From Solirubrobacter sp963848475 (lineage in GTDB: Bacteria > Actinomycetota > Thermoleophilia > Solirubrobacterales > Solirubrobacteraceae), in assembly GCA_963848475.1 (NCBI GenBank), contig CAWKDW010000021.1:310001-374000 (forward strand): DNA of 64,000 bases. Reading direction: 5' to 3'. Numbering within the stretch: position 1 is the stretch's first letter; every line of letters begins with the position of its first letter. This document shows, one piece after another, positions 32,624-40,830 of the stretch. The notes under the pieces are model-generated. The model saw nothing but the letters and a program-made list of their open reading frames with translations. It was not told the origin of the DNA and searched no databases. A program made the position numbers and the translations under genes.

Positions 32624-33685
32624 ATGTCGCTCTATGACCCCCTCGCCTCGCTGCCGCTGCGCATCGAGGGCTACACGCTCGAAGGCCTCGTCCGCATGGT
32701 CTCCTCCGGCTTCGAGCGCAAGAGCACCGTGATCGCGCTCCAGGGCGCCGGCGAGGAGGGCCGGGGCGAGGACGTCACCTACGAAGCGGGCGCGCACGAC
32801 GCGCAGCAGCAGGCCGGTCCGGTGCTCGAGCTCACCGGCGAGTTCACGTTCGACTCGTTCTCCGAGCACCTCGCGACGCTGGACACCTTCCCCGGCTACA
32901 CGCCCGAGCAGGACGTCTACCGCCGCTACCGGCGCTGGGCCTTCGAATCCGCGGCGCTGGACCTCGCGCTGCGCCAGGCCGACACGTCGCTGCACGAGCT
33001 GCTCGGCCGCACCGTCGATCCGATCACCTTCGTCGTCTCCTCGCGGATGGGCGAGCCGCCGACGATCGGGCCGGTCGCGCGCCGCCTGGCCCGCTACCCG
33101 GCGCTGCGCTTCAAGCTCGACGCGACTCCGGACTGGACCGACGAGCTGATCGAGCAGCTCCAGGCGACCGGCGCGGTCGACTCGATCGACTTCAAGGGCG
33201 CCTACAAGGGCACGGTCGTCGACGTCGAGACCGACCCGGCCTTCTACCGCCGGATCGCCGAGGCCTTCCCGGACGCGTGGCTCGAGGACCCGGACCTCGA
33301 GACCGAGGAGGCGCGCCACGCGCTCGCCGCCCACCAGGACCGGATCACCTGGGACGCGCCGATCCACGACGTCAAGGACATCCTCGCCGCCCCCGTGATG
33401 CCGCGCACGGTCAATCTCAAGCCGTCCCGCTTCGGTTCGGTGAAGTCGCTCTTCGAGGGCTACGAGTTCTGCGAGCAGCGCGGGATGGGCGCCTACGGCG
33501 GCGGCCAGTACGAGCTCGGCGTCGGCCGCGGCCACGTCCAGCTGCTCGCCGCGCTGTTTCACCCGAACGCGCCGAACGACATCGCCCCCGGCGGTTTCGA
33601 CGCGCTCGACCCCGAGCCCGGACTGCCCGAGAGCCCGCTCGACGTGGATCCGGCGCCACGCGGATTCCGGCGCGACATAGACTGA
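32624..33685 (+). CDS. Enolase-superfamily enzyme (OSBS/dipeptide epimerase-like)
   Basis: A 353-aa enolase-superfamily protein. The barrel shows a lysine in RFKLDATPDW, metal-ligand candidates in SIDFKGAYKG, WLEDPD and ITWDAPIHD, and the far-side lysine in VNLKPSRFGS, the spacing typical of muconate-lactonising/o-succinylbenzoate synthase relatives. The N-terminal capping domain precedes it. Reaction: proton abstraction next to a carboxylate; the specific substrate is unclear. ATG 32624 is directly placed by the -10 at 32610. It is next to membrane glycan genes, with no functional link evident. Confidence 0.82.
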   Translation: MSLYDPLASLPLRIEGYTLEGLVRMVSSGFERKSTVIALQGAGEEGRGEDVTYEAGAHDAQQQAGPVLELTGEFTFDSFSEHLATLDTFPGYTPEQDVYRRYRRWAFESAALDLALRQADTSLHELLGRTVDPITFVVSSRMGEPPTIGPVARRLARYPALRFKLDATPDWTDELIEQLQATGAVDSIDFKGAYKGTVVDVETDPAFYRRIAEAFPDAWLEDPDLETEEARHALAAHQDRITWDAPIHDVKDILAAPVMPRTVNLKPSRFGSVKSLFEGYEFCEQRGMGAYGGGQYELGVGRGHVQLLAALFHPNAPNDIAPGGFDALDPEPGLPESPLDVDPAPRGFRRDID

Positions 33686-33693
33686 TTGCCGCC

Positions 33694-34323
33694 ATGCCGC
33701 CCAAGCCTCGACAAGTCCGCATGGAGTCCAAGTCGGCTCTGAATGCGATGCAGCAACTCGAAACCCGCTCCGACGAGGAGCTCGCCAAGGAAACCCGTTT
33801 CCGGGCCGCCGCGCAGGCGATCCTCGGCACCCGCGCTGCCGAGCGCATGGACGCCGAGAAGTCGCGCGAGCATTTCCGCGCCGCGATCGCGGCCGCGCGC
33901 CCCCAGGAGCGCCTGCAGCTGCGGCGCATGGCCGAGGCCTCGCTCGCCCTCGCCGAGCGCCGTGCGGGCGACCTGAAGGTCGCGACCGCGAAGCTCGGCG
34001 GCACGCCGCCGACCAACCGCCAGCTGCTGATGCTGCGCGTGATGGGCGTCATCGCGCCGCCCAAGAGCGCCGGCCTGCCGCGCCGCATCGGCGGCGTCCT
34101 GCTCGTCGTCGCGGCGATCGTGCTCGTGCTCGTCCTCGGCTGGGCGATCGTCAAGCTCGTGGCGCTGCCGTTCGGCGGGATCGGCAACACCGCCTGGTTC
34201 TGGGGCTTCCTGCTCGTCGCCGTCGTGCTCGGCGTCCTGGCCATCATCGGCCGCCGGCGCCAGCGGACCGCGAGGGCAAAGGCCGCGGAGCAACGCGCCG
34301 CCGCGTACGGCGGCAAACGCTAA
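33694..34323 (+). CDS. Two-helix membrane protein, conserved hypothetical
   Basis: A 209-aa protein. A charged, helical N-terminal half (1-125, rich in Arg/Glu/Ala, possibly coiled coil) is followed by two membrane segments (about 133-153 and 166-186) and a basic tail (RRRQRTARAKAAEQ). Start ATG 33694 lies 10 nt after a TAGACT -10 that overlaps the stop of the preceding gene. No family recognised. The architecture suggests a membrane-tethered cytoplasmic helical domain. Confidence 0.75.
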   Translation: MPPKPRQVRMESKSALNAMQQLETRSDEELAKETRFRAAAQAILGTRAAERMDAEKSREHFRAAIAAARPQERLQLRRMAEASLALAERRAGDLKVATAKLGGTPPTNRQLLMLRVMGVIAPPKSAGLPRRIGGVLLVVAAIVLVLVLGWAIVKLVALPFGGIGNTAWFWGFLLVAVVLGVLAIIGRRRQRTARAKAAEQRAAAYGGKR

Positions 34324-34482
34324 GGGGCGCGTCCGGAAGTACGGCGCATCGCCGGCGAATGCACGGGTCGTCGCTGCCCGCGGTGGACGCCGCTCGCATA
34401 CTGGTGGTACGGGTGCGGCGGCCGCCGCCCGGCAGCGGCGGGCCGGGCCCGCCGGAATGCGTCGTACTTGTGGACGCGCCCC
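34324..34482. repeat. 159-bp element with 32-33-bp imperfect terminal inverted repeats
   Basis: The left arm (34324-34356, GGGGCGCGTCCGGAAGTACG then GCGCAT) and right arm (34451-34482) are inverted copies with about 28 of 32 matches. It starts immediately after a stop codon and ends 32 bp before the ECF sigma gene. It could be a MITE-like element, or a long hairpin in the sigma-factor leader. Internal sequence is GC-rich with further short repeats. No coding region inside. Confidence 0.65.
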
Positions 34483-34514
34483 GTAACTCACAGTTTCGGG
34501 TGGCAGCGCGTTAG

Positions 34515-34976
34515 ATGGACGTGCTGCCACCGTTCTGGACGCTCGTAGAGGCCCACGGCGACGAGCTGCTCGTCCACGCCCGCCGGCTGACGGGCGAGGA
34601 GCAGGCCGAGGATGTCCTCCAGGACGCGCTGCTGCGCGCCCTGCGGGCCTATCCGAAGCTGCGCCACGCCGATCACCTGCGCGCGTGGCTATACCGCGTC
34701 ACGACCTCGGCGGCGATGGACTTCCACCGCTCACGCCGCCGGCGGGAGCTGCCGACCGACGACCCGCCGGCCGTCGCGACCTACGACCGCTACGACGACG
34801 GCGCGTTCGAGTCCCTGATCGCCCCGCTGAACGAGACCAACCGCTCCGCGCTGCGGCTGCGGTTCGTCGACGACCTCGACTACGACGGGATCGCAGCGAA
34901 GCTCGGCTGCTCGGAGGTCGCCGCCCGCCAGCGCGTCTCCACCGCCGTCCGCACCCTCCGGGAGAGCATCGCATGA
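34515..34976 (+). CDS. ECF-type RNA polymerase sigma factor
   Basis: A 153-aa extracytoplasmic-function sigma factor. Region 2 (EDVLQDALLRALRAYPKL with HLRAWLYRVTTSAAMDFHR) binds the -10 element and core polymerase. Region 4 is the C-terminal helix-turn-helix (DYDGIAAKLGCSEVAARQRV). There is no adjacent anti-sigma factor. Instead, its stop overlaps the ogt start (ATGA), linking it to repair of alkylated DNA. ATG 34515 is used; no clear ribosome-binding site or standard -10 is seen. Confidence 0.9.
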   Translation: MDVLPPFWTLVEAHGDELLVHARRLTGEEQAEDVLQDALLRALRAYPKLRHADHLRAWLYRVTTSAAMDFHRSRRRRELPTDDPPAVATYDRYDDGAFESLIAPLNETNRSALRLRFVDDLDYDGIAAKLGCSEVAARQRVSTAVRTLRESIA

Positions 34977-35551
34977 GCCCCCTGTCCGAGTCACTGCTGG
35001 AGTCCGTCGCCGCCGCCGCGGTGCGCGAAGGGCTCGCCGACGCCATCTACACGCGACTGACCACGCCGCTCGGCCGGCTGCTGGTGGTCCAGGGGCCTGA
35101 GGGCCTGGTGCGGATCGCCTTCGAGGGCGAGTCCGAGGACCGCGTCCTGGCCGAGATCGCCGCCGCGCTCGGCCCGAACGTGATCGGCTCCGACCGCGAG
35201 CTGGCCGTCGAGCGCGACGCGCTGTCGAGCTACCTCGAGGGCGACACGACCGTCCTGGACCTGCCCGTCGACCTGCGCCTGACGGCCGCGCCGTTCCGCC
35301 ACGCGGTGCTCGAGAAGCTGCGTGAGGTCCCGCGCGGGCACACCGTCAGCTACGGCGAGCTCGCGGCGCGGGCCGGCAATCCGAAGGCCGCGCGCGCGGT
35401 CGGGACGGCCTGCGCGCGCAACCCGATCCCGATCGTCGTTCCCTGCCACCGGGTCCTCCCCGGCACGGGCCGCCTCGGCAACTACGGCGGCGGCCCGGAG
35501 CGCAAGCGCGTGCTCCTCGAGCTCGAGGGCGCGCTGCCTACTGTTCCTTGA
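34973..35551 (+). CDS. ogt: Methylated-DNA--protein-cysteine methyltransferase
   Basis: A 192-aa suicidal repair protein that takes alkyl groups from O6-alkylguanine. The active-site motif is IVVPCHRV (acceptor Cys158), with the DNA-binding helix region KAARAVGTACARNPIPI just before and GRLGNYGGG just after. The N-terminal domain is the usual ribonuclease-like fold. ATG overlaps the sigma factor stop, so both are made together. No AraC-type Ada domain is fused. Confidence 0.94.
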   Translation: MSPLSESLLESVAAAAVREGLADAIYTRLTTPLGRLLVVQGPEGLVRIAFEGESEDRVLAEIAAALGPNVIGSDRELAVERDALSSYLEGDTTVLDLPVDLRLTAAPFRHAVLEKLREVPRGHTVSYGELAARAGNPKAARAVGTACARNPIPIVVPCHRVLPGTGRLGNYGGGPERKRVLLELEGALPTVP

Positions 35552-36245
35552 CCGTGACGGTCTTCATGACCACCTGGGCGGCGGGAGCGCCGTCCGGGCC
35601 GGCCTGGATGTTGCCGATCTTCTTCGCGACGTCCATGCCCTCGGTGACCTTGCCCAGCAGCGCGTAGTCGGGGCCGAGCTGCGCGGCCGCCGCGCCGGTG
35701 ACGATGAAGAACTGCGAGCCCGACGTGCCGGCCGGCTCGTCGGCGGTCTTCGCCATCGCGACGATGCCCTCCTCGTATTTGAGGTCGCTCGGCGGCGCCT
35801 CCTCGACGGAGTAGCCCGGGCCGCCCTCGCCGGTGCCGGCCGGGTCACCGCCCTGGATCACGAAGTCCGGGACGATGCGGTGGAAGGTCAGGCCGTCGTA
35901 GAACTTCTGGTCGGCCAGGTACTTGAACGATCCGCCGGTGATCGGCGCCTGCTCGGAGTCCAGCTCGATCTCGATGTCGCCGCACGACGTCGCCAGCGTC
36001 GCGATGTACGTCTTGGACTTGCTCAGCTTCTCGGTCGGCTTCTCGATCTCGCCGACGTCCTTGGGCGCGGGCTTGGAGACCTCCTCGCAGCCTTCGGGGA
36101 GGAACTCGTTGGCCGCCGGCGCCGCTTCGGTCGCGGCGGGCGTCTCGGTGGGAGCGGCGGCGCTCTGCTCGTCGTCGGAGGAATCGCCGCAGCCGGCGAG
36201 GACGATGGCGAGGCAGGCGATGAGGACGGCGAGGAGTCGTGGCAC
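35538..36245 (-). CDS. Cyclophilin-type peptidyl-prolyl isomerase lipoprotein
   Basis: A 235-aa exported foldase. The signal peptide ends in a lipobox (VLAGC, near residue 19), followed by a Thr/Ala/Pro-rich spacer. The cyclophilin domain has FHRIVPDFVIQGGDP, GSQFFIVTG and ALLGKVTEGMDV, the active-site and substrate-binding motifs. GTG 36245 starts exactly at the signal peptide and is 7 nt from TATCCT. The 3' end overlaps ogt by 14 bp in convergent orientation. It would catalyse prolyl isomerisation outside the membrane. Confidence 0.92.
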   Translation of the reverse strand: MPRLLAVLIACLAIVLAGCGDSSDDEQSAAAPTETPAATEAAPAANEFLPEGCEEVSKPAPKDVGEIEKPTEKLSKSKTYIATLATSCGDIEIELDSEQAPITGGSFKYLADQKFYDGLTFHRIVPDFVIQGGDPAGTGEGGPGYSVEEAPPSDLKYEEGIVAMAKTADEPAGTSGSQFFIVTGAAAAQLGPDYALLGKVTEGMDVAKKIGNIQAGPDGAPAAQVVMKTVTVKEQ

Positions 36246-36252
36246 GGCGGCA

Positions 36253-36260
36253 AGGATAAT
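36253..36260. promoter_or_regulatory. Overlapping divergent -10 elements (GATAAT / TATCCT)
   Basis: In the 21-bp gap, GATAAT (36255-36260) lies 6 nt before GTG 36267 on the plus strand, and TATCCT (36258-36253) lies 7 nt before GTG 36245 on the minus strand. They overlap by four bases, GATA. Confidence 0.6.
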
Positions 36261-36266
36261 GCGGCG

Positions 36267-37061
36267 GTGCCGCTCTCTCCTCGCGTCCGTTCGTACGACC
36301 ACGTCCTGCTCGACCTCGACGGCTGCGTCTGGGTCGGTGACGAGGCGCTCCCGGGCGCCGTCGACGCCGTCGCGGCGCTCCGAGAGGCCGGCAAGTCCGT
36401 CCTCTTTCTCACCAACGACGTCCGCCGCCCACCCGAGGGGTTCGTGCGCAAGCTCTGGAAACTCGGCTTTCAGGCGTCTCTGGACGAGGTGCTCAGCGTC
36501 GGCGCCGCGCTGCAGTTCTGGCTCGCGGAGCGCAACAGCGGCAGTGCGTTCGTCGTCGGCTCCCAGGCGCTCGTCGACCACGTCGCCGACGCCGGGCTGC
36601 GCATCGTCAACCACACCCGCTTCGCGACGCGTGCCGACGTCGTCGTGGTCGGCGGCCACGACGAGGTGACCTTCGAGGAGCTCAAGGTGGCCGCACAGTC
36701 CGTGATCCGTGGCGCCGAGCTGATCGGCGCCACCCGCGACGCCAACTTCCCGATGCCCGACGGCCTCTGGCCCGGCACCGGCGCGATCCTCGCCGCGATC
36801 GAGGTCGCCGGCGGCCGCCAGGCCGACCACATCGTCGGCAAGCCGGAGCCCGCGATGTACCAGGCCGCACTGGATCGCCTCGGCGAGGGCCGCGTGCTCG
36901 CCGTCGGCGATCGCCTCGACGTCGACGTCGCCGGCGCGCGCCGAGCGGGCCTGGACTCCGCACTGGTCCTGACCGGCGCGACGACGCGGGCACAGGCCAA
37001 CGCCGCCCAGCCGAAGCCGACGCACATCGCCGACTCGCTGGCCGCGCTCGTTCTGTCGTGA
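36267..37061 (+). CDS. HAD-IIA family phosphatase (NagD-like)
   Basis: A 264-aa HAD hydrolase. The nucleophile motif is LLDLDGCVWVGD near residue 15, where the first Asp is catalytic. Motif II is FLTNDVRR, and the C-terminal KPEPAMYQAAL with VGDRLDVDVAGARRAG supplies the lysine and metal-binding Asp. The NagD-like C2 cap lies between. Likely removes phosphate from sugar or nucleotide phosphates; known relatives include glycerol-3-phosphate phosphatases. GTG 36267 is set by the shared promoter. Confidence 0.88.
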   Translation: MPLSPRVRSYDHVLLDLDGCVWVGDEALPGAVDAVAALREAGKSVLFLTNDVRRPPEGFVRKLWKLGFQASLDEVLSVGAALQFWLAERNSGSAFVVGSQALVDHVADAGLRIVNHTRFATRADVVVVGGHDEVTFEELKVAAQSVIRGAELIGATRDANFPMPDGLWPGTGAILAAIEVAGGRQADHIVGKPEPAMYQAALDRLGEGRVLAVGDRLDVDVAGARRAGLDSALVLTGATTRAQANAAQPKPTHIADSLAALVLS

Positions 37062-37094
37062 TCGCCGGGCGCGTGCACTAGCCTCCCCGCGCGA

Positions 37095-37970
37095 ATGGAC
37101 GGCCCCGTTTGCCTGATCGTCAACCCGCACGCCGGCGCCGGCCGTGCGCTGCGGCTCCTCCCCGGCGTCGAGGCAGAGCTGCGCGCGCAGGGGCGTGTGT
37201 TCCGTGTCGAGCGCACGACGTCGATGGAGCACGCGCGCGAACTGGCGCGCGAGGCACGTGACAAGGGCGAGATCGTGGCCGCGATGGGCGGCGACGGGAT
37301 CATCGGCGCGGTCGCCGGCGAGTTGCGCGACGGCACGGGCCTGCTGGCGGTCCTCCCCGGCGGGCGCGGGAACGACTTCGCGCGCAAGCTGGAGATCTCG
37401 CACGATCCGGTCGAGGCCGCGAAGCTGCTGCAAACGGGCCAGGAACGGCGGATCGACCTGGCCGAGGCGGGAGGCCAGACGTACCTCGGGATCCTCTCCG
37501 CGGGGTTTGACTCCGACGTCAGCCGGATCGCGCTCGAGACGCGCCTGAAGCTCGGGACGTTCGTCTACACCTACGGGGTGCTGCGAGCGATCCTCTCGTG
37601 GCGCGAGGCGTCCTGGAACGTCACGATCGACGGCGAGCCCGCGTCCTTCGACGGCTACTCGGTCGCGGTCGCGAACTCGGGAGTGTTCGGCGGCGGCATG
37701 TTCCTGGCGCCCGACGCCAAGCTCGACGACGGGCTGCTCGACATCGTGACCATCTCCGGCCAGTCACGCCTGCGCTATCTCCGCGGCCTGCCGCGGGTGT
37801 TCAACGGCTCGCACCTCAAGGACCCGGCGGTCGACATCGTCCAGGCGCGAGAGATCACGTTCAGCGCCGATCGCCCGTTCACCGCCTACGCGGACGGCGA
37901 CCCGATCGCCGAGTTGCCGGTGACCGTGCGCGTGCTGCCGGGCTCGCTGCGGGTGGTGGCGCCGCGATGA
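37095..37970 (+). CDS. Diacylglycerol kinase-family lipid kinase (YegS/BmrU-like)
   Basis: A 291-aa lipid kinase. The nucleotide-binding motif GGDGIIGAVAGEL (near residue 64) and the downstream PGGRGNDFAR (near 88) are hallmark sequences. The C-terminal beta domain includes LAPDAKLDDGLLD. It would phosphorylate a lipid alcohol such as diacylglycerol at the membrane face. TAGCCT (37079-37084) lies 10 nt before the ATG. Its stop overlaps the murT ATG (ATGA), coupling it to cell-wall genes. Confidence 0.9.
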   Translation: MDGPVCLIVNPHAGAGRALRLLPGVEAELRAQGRVFRVERTTSMEHARELAREARDKGEIVAAMGGDGIIGAVAGELRDGTGLLAVLPGGRGNDFARKLEISHDPVEAAKLLQTGQERRIDLAEAGGQTYLGILSAGFDSDVSRIALETRLKLGTFVYTYGVLRAILSWREASWNVTIDGEPASFDGYSVAVANSGVFGGGMFLAPDAKLDDGLLDIVTISGQSRLRYLRGLPRVFNGSHLKDPAVDIVQAREITFSADRPFTAYADGDPIAELPVTVRVLPGSLRVVAPR

Positions 37971-39325
37971 TGCGCCTCGCCGTCGGTGTGGCCGCCGCCA
38001 AGGCGGTCGGCACGCTCGCGCGCACCGCCGGACGCGGCGGGGGGACCTCATTGCCGGGAAAGGTGCTCACGCGCGTCGAGCCGGACGCCATCAAGCAGCT
38101 CGCGAGCCGGCTGGAACGCGGCAGCGTGGTCATCTCGGCCACCAACGGCAAGACGACGACGGCGGCGATGGTGGCCTCGATCCTCGAGCACACCGGCGTC
38201 AAGCTCGTCCACAACCGCGCCGGCGCGAACATGGCGGGCGGGATCGCCAGCGTGCTCGCCGACGCCTCCCGCCACGGAGGGCGCAAGCTCACCGGCGACT
38301 TCGGGCTCTTCGAGGTCGACGAGTTCTGGCTCGGCCAGGTCGTCGAGCAGATCGAGCCGCGCGCGATGCTGCTCGGCAACCTGTTCCGCGACCAGCTCGA
38401 CCGCTACGGCGAGCTGGAGACGATCGCCGATCGCTGGGCCGCGATCGTCGCCGGCCGCCCCGGGCTGGTGCTCAACGCCGACGACCCGCTCGTCGCCGAC
38501 CTCGGCCGCCACGCGCCGAACCCGGTCTACTTCGGTGTCGACGACGACTCGCTGGCCCTGCCCGAGCTGCAGCACGCGAGCGACTCCAAGCACTGCCGCC
38601 GCTGCGGGCACGCGTACACCTACGAGGCCGTCTACCTGGCCCACCTCGGCCACTATCACTGCCCCAACTGCGGGCAGAAGCGGCCGGAGCCGAGCGTCGT
38701 GGCCACGGACGTCGAGCTGCACGGGATCAAGAGCGCGGCCTTCACGCTCGACGGCGTCCTGCGCGTCGAGCTCCCCCTCCCCGGCCTCTACAACGTCTAC
38801 AACGCGCTCGGCGCCGCCGCCCTCACACGGGCGCTCGGCATCCCGCCGGAGGACATCGTCGTGGGCCTGGAGGCCGTCGCCCCCGCCTTCGGCCGCGCCG
38901 AGACGCTGGACCTCGGCGGCCGCCCCGCCTCGATCCTGCTGGTCAAGAACCCGGCCGGCGCCAACGAGGTGCTGCGCACGCTCGCGCTCGAGGACGGGGA
39001 GCTCGATCTCCTCGGCGTCCTCAACGACCGCACCGCGGACGGGCGCGACGTCAGCTGGGTCTGGGACGCCGACTGGGAGCTGCTCGTCGGCCGCGTGCGG
39101 CGGATGACGTGCTCGGGCACGCGGGCGGCGGAGCTGGCGCTGCGGATGAAGTACGCGGGGCTCGACACCGGGCGCGTACACGTCGTCGACGGCCTCGAAG
39201 CGGGCCTCGACGCGGCGCTCGCCGACGGCTCCGGCCCGCTCTACATCGTCCCCACGTACACCGCGCTGCTCGAATTGCAGGAGCTGCTCACGAGCCGCGG
39301 GCAGGCGGAGGCGTACTGGCGATGA
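37967..39325 (+). CDS. murT: Lipid II isoglutaminyl synthase subunit MurT (Mur ligase family)
   Basis: A 452-aa Mur-ligase-like ATPase that, with GatD, amidates D-Glu in lipid II to isoglutamine. The ATP-binding loop ISATNGKTTTAAM (near residue 56) and GDFGLFEVDEFWLG follow the Mur pattern. A four-cysteine zinc ribbon (CRRCGH, then CPNCGQ) sits in the middle domain, and the DUF1727 C-terminal domain is present. Two adjacent ATGs; the first (37967) overlaps the lipid kinase stop. GatD is encoded after one intervening methyltransferase. Confidence 0.94.
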   Translation: MMRLAVGVAAAKAVGTLARTAGRGGGTSLPGKVLTRVEPDAIKQLASRLERGSVVISATNGKTTTAAMVASILEHTGVKLVHNRAGANMAGGIASVLADASRHGGRKLTGDFGLFEVDEFWLGQVVEQIEPRAMLLGNLFRDQLDRYGELETIADRWAAIVAGRPGLVLNADDPLVADLGRHAPNPVYFGVDDDSLALPELQHASDSKHCRRCGHAYTYEAVYLAHLGHYHCPNCGQKRPEPSVVATDVELHGIKSAAFTLDGVLRVELPLPGLYNVYNALGAAALTRALGIPPEDIVVGLEAVAPAFGRAETLDLGGRPASILLVKNPAGANEVLRTLALEDGELDLLGVLNDRTADGRDVSWVWDADWELLVGRVRRMTCSGTRAAELALRMKYAGLDTGRVHVVDGLEAGLDAALADGSGPLYIVPTYTALLELQELLTSRGQAEAYWR

Positions 39326-40036
39326 GCGCGGCCGACGTGGTCTGGCACGACGTGGAATGCGGCGGCTACGACGCCGACATGCCGCTCTGGTTCGATCTCG
39401 CGGGCGAGGCGCCGGACGGCATCCTCGACGTCGGCGCGGGCACCGGCCGCGTCGCGCTGCGTCTCGCGCAGGCGGGCTACCGCGTCACGGCCCTGGACCT
39501 CGAAGCCGGAGCTGCTGGCGGCGCTGGAGCAGCGCGCGGCGCGCAAGGGGGTACAGGTGACCACGCTGGTCGCCGACGCCGCCGACTTCGTGCTCCCGCG
39601 GCCCGTGTCGCTCGTCGCCGTCCCGATGCAGACGCTCCAGCTGCTCGGAGACCGCGACCCGTTCTTCGCCTCGGCGCGCCGGGCGCTCGTTCCCGGCGGC
39701 CGCCTGGCGGTCGCGATCGCGACCGACCTCGACCCCTACGACGGAACGCCGCCGCTGCCGGTGCCCGACTTCGCCGATCACGACGGCTCCACGTACATCT
39801 CCCAGCCGATGGCCATCCGCGTCGACGAGGACTTCGTCGAGATCGAGCGCATCCGCCAGATCGTCGACGCGCAGGGCGAGCGCACGTCCGCCCGCGACCT
39901 GATCCGGCTCTTCGTGGTCACGCCCGGCGAGCTCGCCGAGGAGGCCGCGGCCCACGGCCTCGAGGCCGAGGAGCTGCGCCAGATCCCGGAGACGCTGGAG
40001 CACGTCGCCTCGCAGGTGGTGATCTTCCGTGGCTGA
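39322..40036 (+). CDS. Class I SAM-dependent methyltransferase, +1 frameshift
   Basis: A 237-aa methyltransferase after correction. The N-terminal frame from ATG 39322 carries the SAM motif ILDVGAGTGRVALRLAQAGY; an extra A at 39503-39504 then shifts it. The second frame continues with ELLAALEQRAARKG and DAADFVLPRPVSLVAVPMQ to the end at 40036. It overlaps both murT (ATGA) and gatD, so it belongs to their operon. Target unknown; a peptidoglycan-precursor or membrane substrate is possible but unproven. Confidence 0.82.
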
Positions 40037-40769
40037 CCGGCTGCGCGTCTGCGCGCTCTACCCCGACCTGATGAACATCTACGCCGACCGCGGCAACCTC
40101 GCGCTGCTCGAGAAGCGGTGCGCGTGGCGCGGTCTGGAGTTCGAGCTCGCCGGATCGGGCCTCGGCGACCCGCTCGACCCCGAGGCGCACGACCTCTTCT
40201 ACATCGGCGGCGGTCAGGATCGCGACCAGGTGCTCTGCGCCGCGGACCTCGCGACCGTCAAGCGCGACGCCCTGCACGCGGCCGCGAGCACCGGCAAGGT
40301 CATCTTCGCCGTCTGCGGCGGCTACCAGCTGCTCGGGCACGCCTACGAACTCGGTGGTGAGCGGCTTCCCGGCGTCGGCCTCGTCGACCTCGAGACCGTG
40401 CGCGAGGACGGCCCGCGGCTGATCGGCAACGTTGCGATCGAGGTCGACCTCGACGGGCATCCACGCGTCCTCGCCGGCTTCGAGAACCACGGCGGCAGGA
40501 CCCGGCTCGGAGCGTCTGAGCGCCCACTCGGCCGCGTCCTTCGCGGTCACGGCAACGACGGGAAGTCGGGCCGTGAGGGCGTTCGCGGCGGTGCCCACGG
40601 GACCGTCATCGGCACCTACCTGCACGGCCCGCTATTGCCGAAGAACAGCTGGTTCTCGGACTGGTTGACGGCCACGGCACTGGGCCGCGACGCCTCCGAG
40701 CTCGCGCCGCTGGACGACGCGCTCGAGGACGCCGCCCACGCCGCCGCCCGTCGCGCCGCCGGAATCTGA
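40029..40769 (+). CDS. gatD: Lipid II isoglutaminyl synthase subunit GatD
   Basis: A 246-aa class I glutamine amidotransferase-like subunit that releases ammonia from glutamine for MurT. The nucleophile is Cys96 in FAVCGGYQLLG, and the catalytic histidine is H199 in TYLHGPLLPKN. N-terminal LYPDLMNIYADRGN is typical of GatD/CobQ-like proteins. GTG 40029 overlaps the methyltransferase gene by 8 bp. Together with murT this gives amidated lipid II. Confidence 0.93.
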   Translation: MADRLRVCALYPDLMNIYADRGNLALLEKRCAWRGLEFELAGSGLGDPLDPEAHDLFYIGGGQDRDQVLCAADLATVKRDALHAAASTGKVIFAVCGGYQLLGHAYELGGERLPGVGLVDLETVREDGPRLIGNVAIEVDLDGHPRVLAGFENHGGRTRLGASERPLGRVLRGHGNDGKSGREGVRGGAHGTVIGTYLHGPLLPKNSWFSDWLTATALGRDASELAPLDDALEDAAHAAARRAAGI

Positions 40770-40830
40770 ACCGGGGAAGGCCATCAATGCGGTGGGGTAG
40801 CATCCGCCGTCCCCTCCCCGGGTCCTTCTC

